Source: JAFMJV01 sp963814315 (GTDB lineage: Bacteria; Chloroflexota; Limnocylindria; Limnocylindrales; CSP1-4). Taken from it: DNA of 64,000 bases. The DNA is taken from contig CAWFCG010000001.1 in assembly GCA_963814315.1 (NCBI GenBank), positions 496,001 through 560,000 on the forward strand, given 5' to 3'. A model generated the notes under the pieces. It made no database searches. It was given only the letters and a program-made list of their open reading frames with translations, and was not told the DNA's origin. Of this stretch, positions 36,917-44,319 are shown in pieces; position 1 is the first letter of the stretch; each line of letters opens with the position of its first letter. The position numbers and the translations under genes were made by a program.

Positions 36917-38478
36917 CTACGCCTCGGCTCGGACTGGTCGGCGTCGGCCTCGCCATCGTCATGCCGTTCGCCTTTGCCTGGGAGTCAGCTTCGCACACGC
37001 GCGCAGCAGTCGTGCCGAACTCGCCCCGCTGGACGGCGTGTGTCGGTGCGGACCAAGCGGCCGAATCGGCGGAATGCGCGACCCTGCAGGTGCCGCTCGA
37101 CCATGCCGACCCACGTTCGAGGACGATCGGGCTGCCGGTGCGGAGGGCCCGAGCGGACGACCAGACCGAGCGCCTGGGCGTGCTGGTGACCATCGATGGC
37201 GGGCCGGGCCAACGTGGCACGCTTAGCGTCCGGCCGGGCGCTCATACCAAGGCGATCGAGGACCACTTCGACATCGTCAGCTGGGACCCTCGTGGCACGT
37301 CTGGCGAGACGCTCATCGACTGCATCCCCGAGTGGGACCCATTCGTCGGACTGGACCGCACGCCTGACACCGACGCCGAACAAGGAGCGCTTGATACCGC
37401 GACCGCTCGGCTGGCGACGCGCTGTCGAGAGCTGCACGCGGACGTCTTGCCATACGTGGGCACCCTCGCGACGGCGCTCGACCTGGAGTCGTTGCGGCAG
37501 CTGCTGGATGAACCGCGAATCAGCATCCTGGGTAGCTCCTACGGATCGGAGGTCGCCCTGACGTACGCCACGCTGTTCCCCGAACACGTCCGAGCGGTCG
37601 TCCTCGACGGCTACAGCGACCCCAACCTATCGCCGGGCGAACGGGAAGTCGAGGGGGCAGGAACGTTCGAACACGAACTGGACACCGTGCTCGCCGAGTG
37701 CGGCGACGACCCGCTGTGCCACTTCCGGCACGGTGGTGAGCCGGGGCCAGCACTCGACCGGCTCCTGGCGGCGCTGGACCGGGAGCCGGTGGCCGCCGGC
37801 GATGGCGCACGGCTGACGCAGTCGGAGGCCTACGAGGCCATCCTTGGCTCCCTCACGCGTGACCGCCCGACCCGCCACCGGCTCCTGGAGGCCCTCGCGG
37901 AGGCAGAGAAGGGCAACGGCGAGCCGCTGTTGGGGATGGCGAACGAAACACGACGGGCCTACGAGGCGAGCGGCCTCAACCAGGGTGCCTTCATGGCGAT
38001 CTACTGCGCCGATCGGGGAGCTTGGTGGCGGCATCTGTCCCCCGCGGAAGTGGCAGAGCTGGCCGATCGCGTGCTCGAGGTCGCACCCCGGCTGGGACGC
38101 TGGCTGTGGTCACCGCCAAGCGATTCCGACTTGCCCCCGGTCGGACTGTGCGCGATGCAGGTTGCCGACGCTGCGATGCCAGCTGCGGTCATCACCAGGT
38201 CGACAGACATGCCCATCGACGCTGCCGGTGCCGGGCCCATCCTGGTGCTCGCGTCCAGCGGCGACCCGACCACGCCCATCGTCGCCGCCCGACGCTCGCT
38301 GGAAGACCTTGAAGATGCGGCGCTGGTGTCCCTTCAGGCTGACCACCATCTTGCCTACCACTACGCCCTGAGCGACCCGGGGCGACCAGCCTACCGCTGT
38401 GTCCTGGACACCGTGGAGGCCTATCTCATCGAACTCGAGTTGCCGCCCACGCAGAAGGAGTGCGCTGATGACCACTGA
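36913..38478 (+). CDS. Secreted alpha/beta hydrolase with TAP-like C-terminal domain
   Basis: Serine hydrolase of the tripeptidyl-aminopeptidase-like group. The nucleophile is the Ser in ILGSSYGSEVALTYA; the oxyanion region is GVLVTIDGGPG and DIVSWDPRGTS. A late acidic residue and the His of LQADHHLAYHY complete the probable triad. Starting at ATG 36961 removes most of the export signal. CTG 36913 overlaps the previous stop (CTGA) and yields TTPRLGLVGVGLAIVMPFAFA, a good signal peptide. No ATG, GTG or TTG exists upstream in frame before a stop. I therefore favour CTG. It probably cleaves N-terminal peptides outside the cell. Confidence 0.8.
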   Translation: MTTPRLGLVGVGLAIVMPFAFAWESASHTRAAVVPNSPRWTACVGADQAAESAECATLQVPLDHADPRSRTIGLPVRRARADDQTERLGVLVTIDGGPGQRGTLSVRPGAHTKAIEDHFDIVSWDPRGTSGETLIDCIPEWDPFVGLDRTPDTDAEQGALDTATARLATRCRELHADVLPYVGTLATALDLESLRQLLDEPRISILGSSYGSEVALTYATLFPEHVRAVVLDGYSDPNLSPGEREVEGAGTFEHELDTVLAECGDDPLCHFRHGGEPGPALDRLLAALDREPVAAGDGARLTQSEAYEAILGSLTRDRPTRHRLLEALAEAEKGNGEPLLGMANETRRAYEASGLNQGAFMAIYCADRGAWWRHLSPAEVAELADRVLEVAPRLGRWLWSPPSDSDLPPVGLCAMQVADAAMPAAVITRSTDMPIDAAGAGPILVLASSGDPTTPIVAARRSLEDLEDAALVSLQADHHLAYHYALSDPGRPAYRCVLDTVEAYLIELELPPTQKECADDH

Positions 38479-40000
38479 ACATGGCTCGACACCGCGGCTG
38501 CGGGCCACCCTCGTCCTGGCGCTGATGATGCTGCTGCTGGTGGGGTCGACAGCAACCACGGCGACGGCACCCGGACCGGTCATCCCGGTGGGCGATGCGC
38601 CCAGCGAGGCTGAGACGCCCCCAGGCGAGCCGCCGCCGCAGGACGAACCCGACTGCCTGGTGGGTTCCTCGAATGCCGGATCCACGCTGGCGGCATATCC
38701 CGCGCCGGTCGTCCGCATCCCCTCCATCGAGCGCGGCTCGCCTTGTTGGACCACGATCTCCCTGTCGCTGAGGGTCGAGTCCCCGGACGAGCGAAGACCG
38801 CAGGGGGCCGACGCCACGCTCGGCGGGATGATCGCACCTCGGGCGGTGCTTGAGACAGGCTTCGACACCACGCTCCCTGCTCGATCGCGAACGATCTCGC
38901 TCAGTCACCCCGGCGAGGACTGGGAGGTCACGGACGTAGGCTGCACCTGTGGCGGCAGCACAGCATCAGCCCAGCTGGTCAGCTACCCGGGCCCGGTCAT
39001 CCCGGTGCCCTCGTTCGACTCTGGCGCGCGCCCAGGCAGGACCCCATGTGACGCCGTCGGCGCGTCGAGACCGGCTGTCGCGTCCATCGCATCGCTGGTG
39101 TCTGGCAGCCCCGGCAGCTTCGACTTGACGACCGATCCTGGGCCGATCATCCCAGTACCGGGGCTGGATGAGCCACCGACGCCTGCGGAGCCGCCCGAGC
39201 CGCCGCCCGCCGCAGTCACCGTGAGCTGGAACGCCGACGGCACCGTCCTCGTCGAGGACAACGACCGACTGGGGGGCGCGATCTCATGTGCCTGGACGGT
39301 GGCACTGGTCTACGGCGATCTCATCATCGAGACGAAGACGGAGCCGAGCGGCAGCGCAGGGCGCTTCAGCTACGTGGTCACACCCGCGAGCTCCGAGCAC
39401 GGAGCGACCCCGACCACGATGTATGGCTCCCCGTCGGGCCTCATGGCCAGGCTGTGGGAGGGTGCCTGGTCCGTGGAGATGCAGTCGCCTGATCAACGTT
39501 GGGAGCTGAAGCGATCTAGCTGTGATGAGATTGACGGCGCCACCGTCAGCAGCGCCTCCGGGACCAGCGCGCTGATCGGCCTGGATCCCGGCGACAAGGT
39601 CACGTGTACGTTCGAGCTGAAGTTGCTGGCGCCCAAACCGGGCAAGTGGCGAGCCAGGAACGGCCAAGGCCTGGTCTCCTGCGGCACGCAGAGCCTCAAG
39701 CTTCCCGCTGTGACCGACTTCGGCAGTCTCAAGGTCCGCCAGAACGGCGACCTGCTCATGGCACGCGGGTTGACACCCGGCAGCGACACGACCTGGAAGC
39801 TGCGCCGCGACCAGACAGACCCGCGACGCTACACCGGCCGGGTGACACTGAACCTCGCCGGCGCACGAGGCACGTTCGATACATCACTCCGGATGCGTGA
39901 CGAGGAGCACCTGACGGGCTCGTTCAGTGGCAAGGTCAAGGTCCGCGGCCAGACGTGCGCGTTCAGCCGACCCCTGAAGCTGGACTACACGGGCGGCTGA
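38468..40000 (+). CDS. Secreted repeat protein with PGPVIPVP motifs
   Basis: A 510-residue protein whose ATG 38468 lies 11 bp inside the end of the hydrolase gene. A signal peptide (ATLVLALMMLLLVGSTATT) is followed by a region of about 220 residues. That region holds four copies of a PGPVIPVP-like motif (APGPVIPVG, YPAPVVRIP, YPGPVIPVP, DPGPIIPVP), each separated by a Cys-containing segment. The C-terminal 300 residues are beta-rich, with paired Cys residues and a final RGQTCAFSRPLKLDY. No family is recognised. Coupling to the hydrolase suggests a partner or surface anchor (inference). Confidence 0.65.
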   Translation: MTTEHGSTPRLRATLVLALMMLLLVGSTATTATAPGPVIPVGDAPSEAETPPGEPPPQDEPDCLVGSSNAGSTLAAYPAPVVRIPSIERGSPCWTTISLSLRVESPDERRPQGADATLGGMIAPRAVLETGFDTTLPARSRTISLSHPGEDWEVTDVGCTCGGSTASAQLVSYPGPVIPVPSFDSGARPGRTPCDAVGASRPAVASIASLVSGSPGSFDLTTDPGPIIPVPGLDEPPTPAEPPEPPPAAVTVSWNADGTVLVEDNDRLGGAISCAWTVALVYGDLIIETKTEPSGSAGRFSYVVTPASSEHGATPTTMYGSPSGLMARLWEGAWSVEMQSPDQRWELKRSSCDEIDGATVSSASGTSALIGLDPGDKVTCTFELKLLAPKPGKWRARNGQGLVSCGTQSLKLPAVTDFGSLKVRQNGDLLMARGLTPGSDTTWKLRRDQTDPRRYTGRVTLNLAGARGTFDTSLRMRDEEHLTGSFSGKVKVRGQTCAFSRPLKLDYTGG

Positions 40001-40030
40001 GCTCGCGGGAGCGCTACTCTCGGGCTCAGC
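39996..40030. terminator. Stem-loop between convergent genes
   Basis: GCTGAGC (39996-40002) pairs perfectly with GCTCAGC (40024-40030), and the inner CGGGAG/CTCTCG adds partial pairing. The outer arms contain the TGA stops of both convergent genes. There is no T-run, so function as a terminator is inferred from position. Confidence 0.45.
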
Positions 40031-40670
40031 GCCGCAGACGCTCCAGGTCCTCAGGTCGGTCCACATCGGGCATCTCACCGTCGACGGGCACGTCGAGGAC
40101 CAGCTCGGGGTGCTGGGCGATGAGCGGGGCCAGCCCATGGTCGCCGCGCAGCTCCTGCATCAGGGGCCACGCCGCCCGACGGATGAGCACGGGATTGCGG
40201 GGTCCGGGATCGGCAACGTAGCGGGGCACGATCAGCAGCCGATCGACGGCGGCCGCCGTCCGCGCAGCCCCTGCCAGCGCATCGAGCGTCGAGGGCCGAA
40301 GCTGGGGCTGATCACCCAGCACCACGAATGCGCCTTCGAGGGTGACGGGCAACCCGGCGAGCGCTTCGATGCCGACCCGAAGCGAGGAGGCGATGCCCTG
40401 TTCTGGCGCCTCGTTGCGGACCCTGAGCTCGTTCGACCACGTGATTGCCTGCTCGATGCGTTCGGCTCCGTGTCCAAGCACGACGATGGTCATCTCGGGA
40501 CCGTATCCACGCACCGCCTGCAGCACATGCCCCAGGACGGTCCCGTCATCGAGCGGCGCCGTCAGCTTCTCGCCGGGGAGACTCGAGAACCGCGACCCCG
40601 CGCCCGCCGCAAGCACCACCACACCTAGGCGCAGGGGTGACTCGTCGCCAGTCGGCATCTTCATCGTCAC
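40026..40670 (-). CDS. MobA/MocA-like nucleotidyltransferase for molybdenum cofactor
   Basis: A 214-residue nucleotidyltransferase. GVVVLAAGAGSRFSSLPGEKL is the nucleotide-binding loop; GIASSLRVGIEAL and FVVLGDQPQLRP are typical of MocA/MobA, and NPVLIRRAAW is near the substrate site. Such enzymes attach CMP or GMP to molybdopterin. The formate dehydrogenase at 14887-19626 needs such a cofactor, so a role there is plausible, although the genes are 20 kb apart. It ends the pepP transcript (9-bp gap). Confidence 0.82.
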   Translation of the reverse strand: MTMKMPTGDESPLRLGVVVLAAGAGSRFSSLPGEKLTAPLDDGTVLGHVLQAVRGYGPEMTIVVLGHGAERIEQAITWSNELRVRNEAPEQGIASSLRVGIEALAGLPVTLEGAFVVLGDQPQLRPSTLDALAGAARTAAAVDRLLIVPRYVADPGPRNPVLIRRAAWPLMQELRGDHGLAPLIAQHPELVLDVPVDGEMPDVDRPEDLERLRR

Positions 40671-40679
40671 GCAGATCCG

Positions 40680-42128
40680 CTACTCGAACAGCGGCAGGAC
40701 GCTCTCTTCGCTACAGATCGCCTCCACCGCGTCGGGCTCGACCGGCGAAAGCGCTGACAGGTTCTCGTGGCCATCGGCGGTGATGAGCAGGTCGTCCTCG
40801 ATGCGCACCCCGATGCCGAGGAACTCCGCCGGCACCTCGAAGACGAAGGTCCCCGCCTCCTCTTCGCGTCGCGTGACCTCCGACTTGGCCGCAGCAGTCC
40901 CCAGCTCGAACCCCAGGCGCAGCCGCTCGTCGGGGTCGTAGCCAGCGTGCGAGAGCGTCAGGCGGGCCTTGTCACGCGAGATGTAGAGACCCGGCTCGAC
41001 CGTGAACGCCATCCCCGGATGCAGGGGCCGGCCGGCGCCATCTCGCCGAGTGGCACCGGCATCATGGACGTCGATGCCCAGCCAGTGCCCGGTACCGTGG
41101 AAGAAGAACTGGCGATACCAGCCCTTCTCGACCACCTCGTCGAAAGGCCCCGGCAGCAGGCCCAGCTCGACCAGTCCCGCGGAGAGCACCGCCACCGCCG
41201 TGGTGTGCATCTCATCGAAGGGCAGACCCGGCCGGCAGCGGTCGATGACGGCGCGTTGTGCGGTCAGCACCAGCTCGTACACCGCACGCTGGGGTGCGCT
41301 GAAGACGCCGCTGATCGGGAAGGTGCGCGTGATGTCTGCGGTCAGATGGCGGTACTCGGCCGCAGCATCGATGAGCAGCAGGTCGCCGTCATGAAGCAGC
41401 TGGTCGTTCTCGACGTAGTGGAGGATGACCGCGTTGTCCCCGCCGGCCACGATGGAACCGTAGCCCACGCGCTCGGCATCCAGCTGCCCAAAGACGTACT
41501 CCAGCACCGCCTGCACCTGGCGCTCGGTGCGCCCGGGCGCGGCGAAACGCATGGCCTCGTTGTGCGCGAGCGCGCTGATGCGGCAGGCTTCGCGCAGCGC
41601 CTCGATCTCAGCGGGCGACTTGAGCAGCCGCATCTCGTACGTGAACGAGCGGATGTCCACCAGGCAGTCTGGAACGCGGTCGCCGGAGCGTTCAGCATGC
41701 GACCGCGCGGCACGGATAGCGCCGAGCACTTGGTCATCGATGGGCCCGCCGAGCACGTAGCCCACCGATCGCCGCCCCAGGAGTCGGCGCCTGAGCCAGT
41801 CGGAGAGGTCGGCGAGCGGGTGGGCGGCATCGGCCCCAAAGCGCTCGATGGCACCCGCAACACCCGCGCGCAGCCCGTTCCATGCCTCCTGCTCGGGGTC
41901 ACGCGGACGGACGAACAACGTGAATGGCTCCGAACCGGCGGGGTCCAGCACCGCCACGGCGTCGGGCTCGCTGAAGCCGGTCAGGAAGTGAAAGTCGGAG
42001 TCCTGGCGGAAGGGATGCGTGACATCGTCGTTACGCGTCTGCTCGCGCGCGGCCGGGATGATGGCGATGGTGTCACCGAGTCGGGACAGCAGGTCCGCTC
42101 GGCGCTCGCTGAAGCGGTCGAGATCCAT
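40680..42128 (-). CDS. pepP: Xaa-Pro aminopeptidase P (M24B)
   Basis: A 482-residue metallopeptidase. The N-terminal creatinase-like domain includes THPFRQDSDFHFLTGFSEP. The M24 pita-bread domain has the metal ligands: two Asp in LLIDAAAEYRHLTADITRTFP, His in GTGHWLGIDVHD, Glu in FTVEPGLYI and Glu in GVRIEDDLLIT. It removes N-terminal residues preceding proline. Its ATG is embedded in TGATG with the stop of an eight-codon upstream ORF that itself looks leaderless, suggesting coupled translation. Confidence 0.93.
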   Translation of the reverse strand: MDLDRFSERRADLLSRLGDTIAIIPAAREQTRNDDVTHPFRQDSDFHFLTGFSEPDAVAVLDPAGSEPFTLFVRPRDPEQEAWNGLRAGVAGAIERFGADAAHPLADLSDWLRRRLLGRRSVGYVLGGPIDDQVLGAIRAARSHAERSGDRVPDCLVDIRSFTYEMRLLKSPAEIEALREACRISALAHNEAMRFAAPGRTERQVQAVLEYVFGQLDAERVGYGSIVAGGDNAVILHYVENDQLLHDGDLLLIDAAAEYRHLTADITRTFPISGVFSAPQRAVYELVLTAQRAVIDRCRPGLPFDEMHTTAVAVLSAGLVELGLLPGPFDEVVEKGWYRQFFFHGTGHWLGIDVHDAGATRRDGAGRPLHPGMAFTVEPGLYISRDKARLTLSHAGYDPDERLRLGFELGTAAAKSEVTRREEEAGTFVFEVPAEFLGIGVRIEDDLLITADGHENLSALSPVEPDAVEAICSEESVLPLFE

Positions 42129-42154
42129 CAGCGGACGGCCAGTCGATCACTCAT
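42128..42154 (-). CDS. Eight-codon leaderless upstream ORF coupled to pepP
   Basis: TAGAGT (42161-42166, minus strand) lies six bases before an ATG at 42154. The frame reads eight codons (MSDRLAVR) and stops at TGA 42130-42128, sharing bases with the pepP ATG (TGATG). The pepP start has no clear ribosome site of its own. Short coupled leaders of this kind could drive or regulate pepP translation. Confidence 0.4.
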   Translation of the reverse strand: MSDRLAVR

Positions 42155-42183
42155 GCCGCCACTCTACCGGGTCGCGTCGCGGC

Positions 42184-42588
42184 TCAGTGGCCCCAGATAC
42201 GCAAGGGGGTGTGTCGGGCCATCTGTTCGAAGTCTCGATCGGTGGTTAGCATCACCAGGTCGTGGCGGATGCAGAGCTGCGCCAGCAAGGTATCGATGGT
42301 CCCGGCCTGGACACCACCACGGCGACAGGCGTTGCGCAGCCCGGCGGCCGCGATGTGGTCGGCACGGTCCGGCATCAGCAGCGGCAATGGCTCGAAGCGG
42401 CTGACGATGGCGCCACCATCCCTGGGGCCGGCGAACCCCTGCAGCAACTCCTGTAGCACCAATCCGGTGGTGAAGACGCCCTCTCCGCTCCGCAGCGCGT
42501 CACGCAACCGTTCCACTTCCGGCTCATCGGCCGGGATATCACGGCGCAGTGCCAGCGACCAGACGCTGGTATCAACGAACAGGTTCAT
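42184..42588 (-). CDS. VapC-family PIN-domain ribonuclease toxin
   Basis: A 134-residue PIN protein. Asp6 in LFVDTSVWSLAL, the Glu in LVLQELLQGF, and the Asp residues in GTIDTLLAQLCIRHDL and LTTDRDFEQMA form the metal site. The ATG at 42588 overlaps the antitoxin stop (ATGA). A longer reading upstream is only an out-of-frame run through the antitoxin gene. Confidence 0.9.
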   Translation of the reverse strand: MNLFVDTSVWSLALRRDIPADEPEVERLRDALRSGEGVFTTGLVLQELLQGFAGPRDGGAIVSRFEPLPLLMPDRADHIAAAGLRNACRRGGVQAGTIDTLLAQLCIRHDLVMLTTDRDFEQMARHTPLRIWGH

Positions 42589-42785
42589 CGGCGCGAACGA
42601 GCAGCCTTGTAGTCGTACCCCTCGTCCCACTCGAGTGCGCCGAAGAGCTCCACCAGACGCTGCTGCTCGTGACGAGCGATCAACTCACGAAGGGCGCGTG
42701 TCACGGCGGCCGTCTTGGTGCGCTCGCCGCTGACCTCCACGGCCCGTTCCAACAGGGCCGCTTCGATGTCCAGGTTGGTAGCCAT
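42585..42785 (-). CDS. VapB-type antitoxin
   Basis: A 66-residue protein. MATNLDIEAALLERAVEVSGERTKTAAVTRALRELI is the typical VapB start that forms a swapped-hairpin or ribbon DNA-binding dimer. The basic C-terminus (ALEWDEGYDYKAARSRR) reaches into the toxin groove. The ATG at 42785 is chosen because the family homology begins there and a GATACT -10 element precedes it by six bases. A 9-bp palindrome covers the start region. Confidence 0.87.
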   Translation of the reverse strand: MATNLDIEAALLERAVEVSGERTKTAAVTRALRELIARHEQQRLVELFGALEWDEGYDYKAARSRR

Positions 42786-42804
42786 GTGCGAAGTATCGCA
42801 CATG
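42783..42804 (-). promoter_or_regulatory. VapBC operator palindrome overlapping start codon and -10
   Basis: CATGTGCGA-AGTA-TCGCACATG is a perfect 9-bp inverted repeat with a 4-bp loop. It contains the VapB ATG and a GATACT -10 element (42791-42796, minus strand). A VapBC complex bound here would cover both the -10 and the transcription start, the usual way these modules are autoregulated. Confidence 0.7.
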
Positions 42805-42862
42805 TCTACGCACAACTACGGATCGGGCGTCCAGCGGGTCAGCGTGACCCGGCGGCCGGGCC

Positions 42863-44245
42863 TCAGTGGCTGAAGTGGGTGCGTTCCACCGACTTCAGGG
42901 GCGGGTCGGCCAACAGGTCGTCGACGGCTGCCTTGAGGTCCGCCAGCAGCGGCTCGCCCAGGTCGCGCGTGAATCCTTCGCGCACGACGATGCGCAGCAC
43001 GACCACGTCGGTGGCGTTGTCCGGCATCGTGTAGGCAGGCACCTGCCAGCCGTTGTAGCGGAGGTGGTGGGACACGTCGTAGGCGGTGTAAGGCAGATCG
43101 TCCGCCACTGTGAAGGAGAGCACCGGGATGGCGCTGCCATCACTGATGATGGTGAAGGGGCCGATCTCGGCGATGCCGGCCGAAAGCCGCATGGCGACCG
43201 ACTGCAAGGACTGCATCACCCGGGTATAGCCCGAGCGCCCCAGCCGGAGGAAGTTGTAGTACTGCCCCACCACCTGGTTGCCGGGGCGGCTGAAGTTGAG
43301 CGTGAAGGTGGGCATGTCACCGCCCAGGTAGTTGACGTGGAAGATGAGGTCCTCGGGCAGGTCGTCCGCACCCCGCCAGATGACGAAGCCGATCCCCGGA
43401 TAGACGAGGCCGTATTTGTGGCCTGAGACATTGATCGAGACGACGTTCGGCAGGCGGAAGTCCCACTCCAGGTCGGGGTGGATGAAGGGAGCCACGAAGC
43501 CGCCGGAAGCGGCGTCGATGTGGAGAGGCACCTGGCGACCTGCGGCGGCGTTGTCCGCCACCACGGCGTCGTGGATCTCCTTGATGGGCTCGAACTCGCC
43601 GGTGTAGGTCGTACCCAGGATGGCGACCACGCCGATGGTGTTCTCATCGATCCGTGACAGCACCTCATCGGGCGTGATGACGTAGCGGCCGTGTTCCACT
43701 GGTACGTAGCGCGGTTCGACATCCCAGTAGCGGCAGAACTTCTCCCAGACCACCTGCACGTTCGAGCCCAGGATGAGGTTGGGCCGCGAGCCATCCTGGC
43801 CGGCCGCCTCACGGCGCTGGCGCCACTTCCACTTCATGGCCAGACCGGCCAGCATCACCGCCTCGGAGGAGCCGATGGTGGACACGCCGACGGCATCGCC
43901 ACCGGCGGGCGCATTGAAGAGGTCGGCCACGATGTTGACGCAGCGCTTCTCGATCTCGGCGGTGGCGGGGTACTCGTCCTTGTCGATCATGTTCTTGTCG
44001 AAGGACGCGGCCATGAGCGCCTCTGCCTGCGGCTCCATCCAGGTGGTCACGAAGGTGGCCAGGTTCAGGCGCGCATTGCCGTCGAGCATCAGCTCGTCGG
44101 CGATGAGACGTTCGACGGTGTCCGGCATGGATCCCTCGTCAGGCAGTCGGTACTTGGGCACCTGGCCGGCATCAGCGCGATGCGTGTAGGCCGGCGCGAG
44201 GATCTCGCTCTCGAGTTCACGGGCACTGAGCTTCTTGACGACCAT
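42863..44245 (-). CDS. gad: Glutamate decarboxylase
   Basis: A 460-residue PLP-dependent decarboxylase. AGGAGG precedes the ATG. The cofactor lysine is Lys277 in SINVSGHKYGLVYPG, and the Asp in LHIDAASGGFVAPF pairs with the pyridine nitrogen. GTTYTGEFEPI and GSSEAVMLAGLAMKWKW are strongly characteristic of GadB-type glutamate decarboxylases. It converts glutamate to GABA, consuming a proton. The C-terminus ends in a His-containing tail (THFSH), as in pH-gated homologues. No antiporter gene is nearby, so a role in acid resistance is not proven. Confidence 0.95.
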   Translation of the reverse strand: MVVKKLSARELESEILAPAYTHRADAGQVPKYRLPDEGSMPDTVERLIADELMLDGNARLNLATFVTTWMEPQAEALMAASFDKNMIDKDEYPATAEIEKRCVNIVADLFNAPAGGDAVGVSTIGSSEAVMLAGLAMKWKWRQRREAAGQDGSRPNLILGSNVQVVWEKFCRYWDVEPRYVPVEHGRYVITPDEVLSRIDENTIGVVAILGTTYTGEFEPIKEIHDAVVADNAAAGRQVPLHIDAASGGFVAPFIHPDLEWDFRLPNVVSINVSGHKYGLVYPGIGFVIWRGADDLPEDLIFHVNYLGGDMPTFTLNFSRPGNQVVGQYYNFLRLGRSGYTRVMQSLQSVAMRLSAGIAEIGPFTIISDGSAIPVLSFTVADDLPYTAYDVSHHLRYNGWQVPAYTMPDNATDVVVLRIVVREGFTRDLGEPLLADLKAAVDDLLADPPLKSVERTHFSH

Positions 44246-44319
44246 CGGTCGGCCTCCTGACTAGCGGATCGGTCGGCCCATCGCGATGGCCATCGAAACG
44301 GGCATGGCAGTGGACCATA

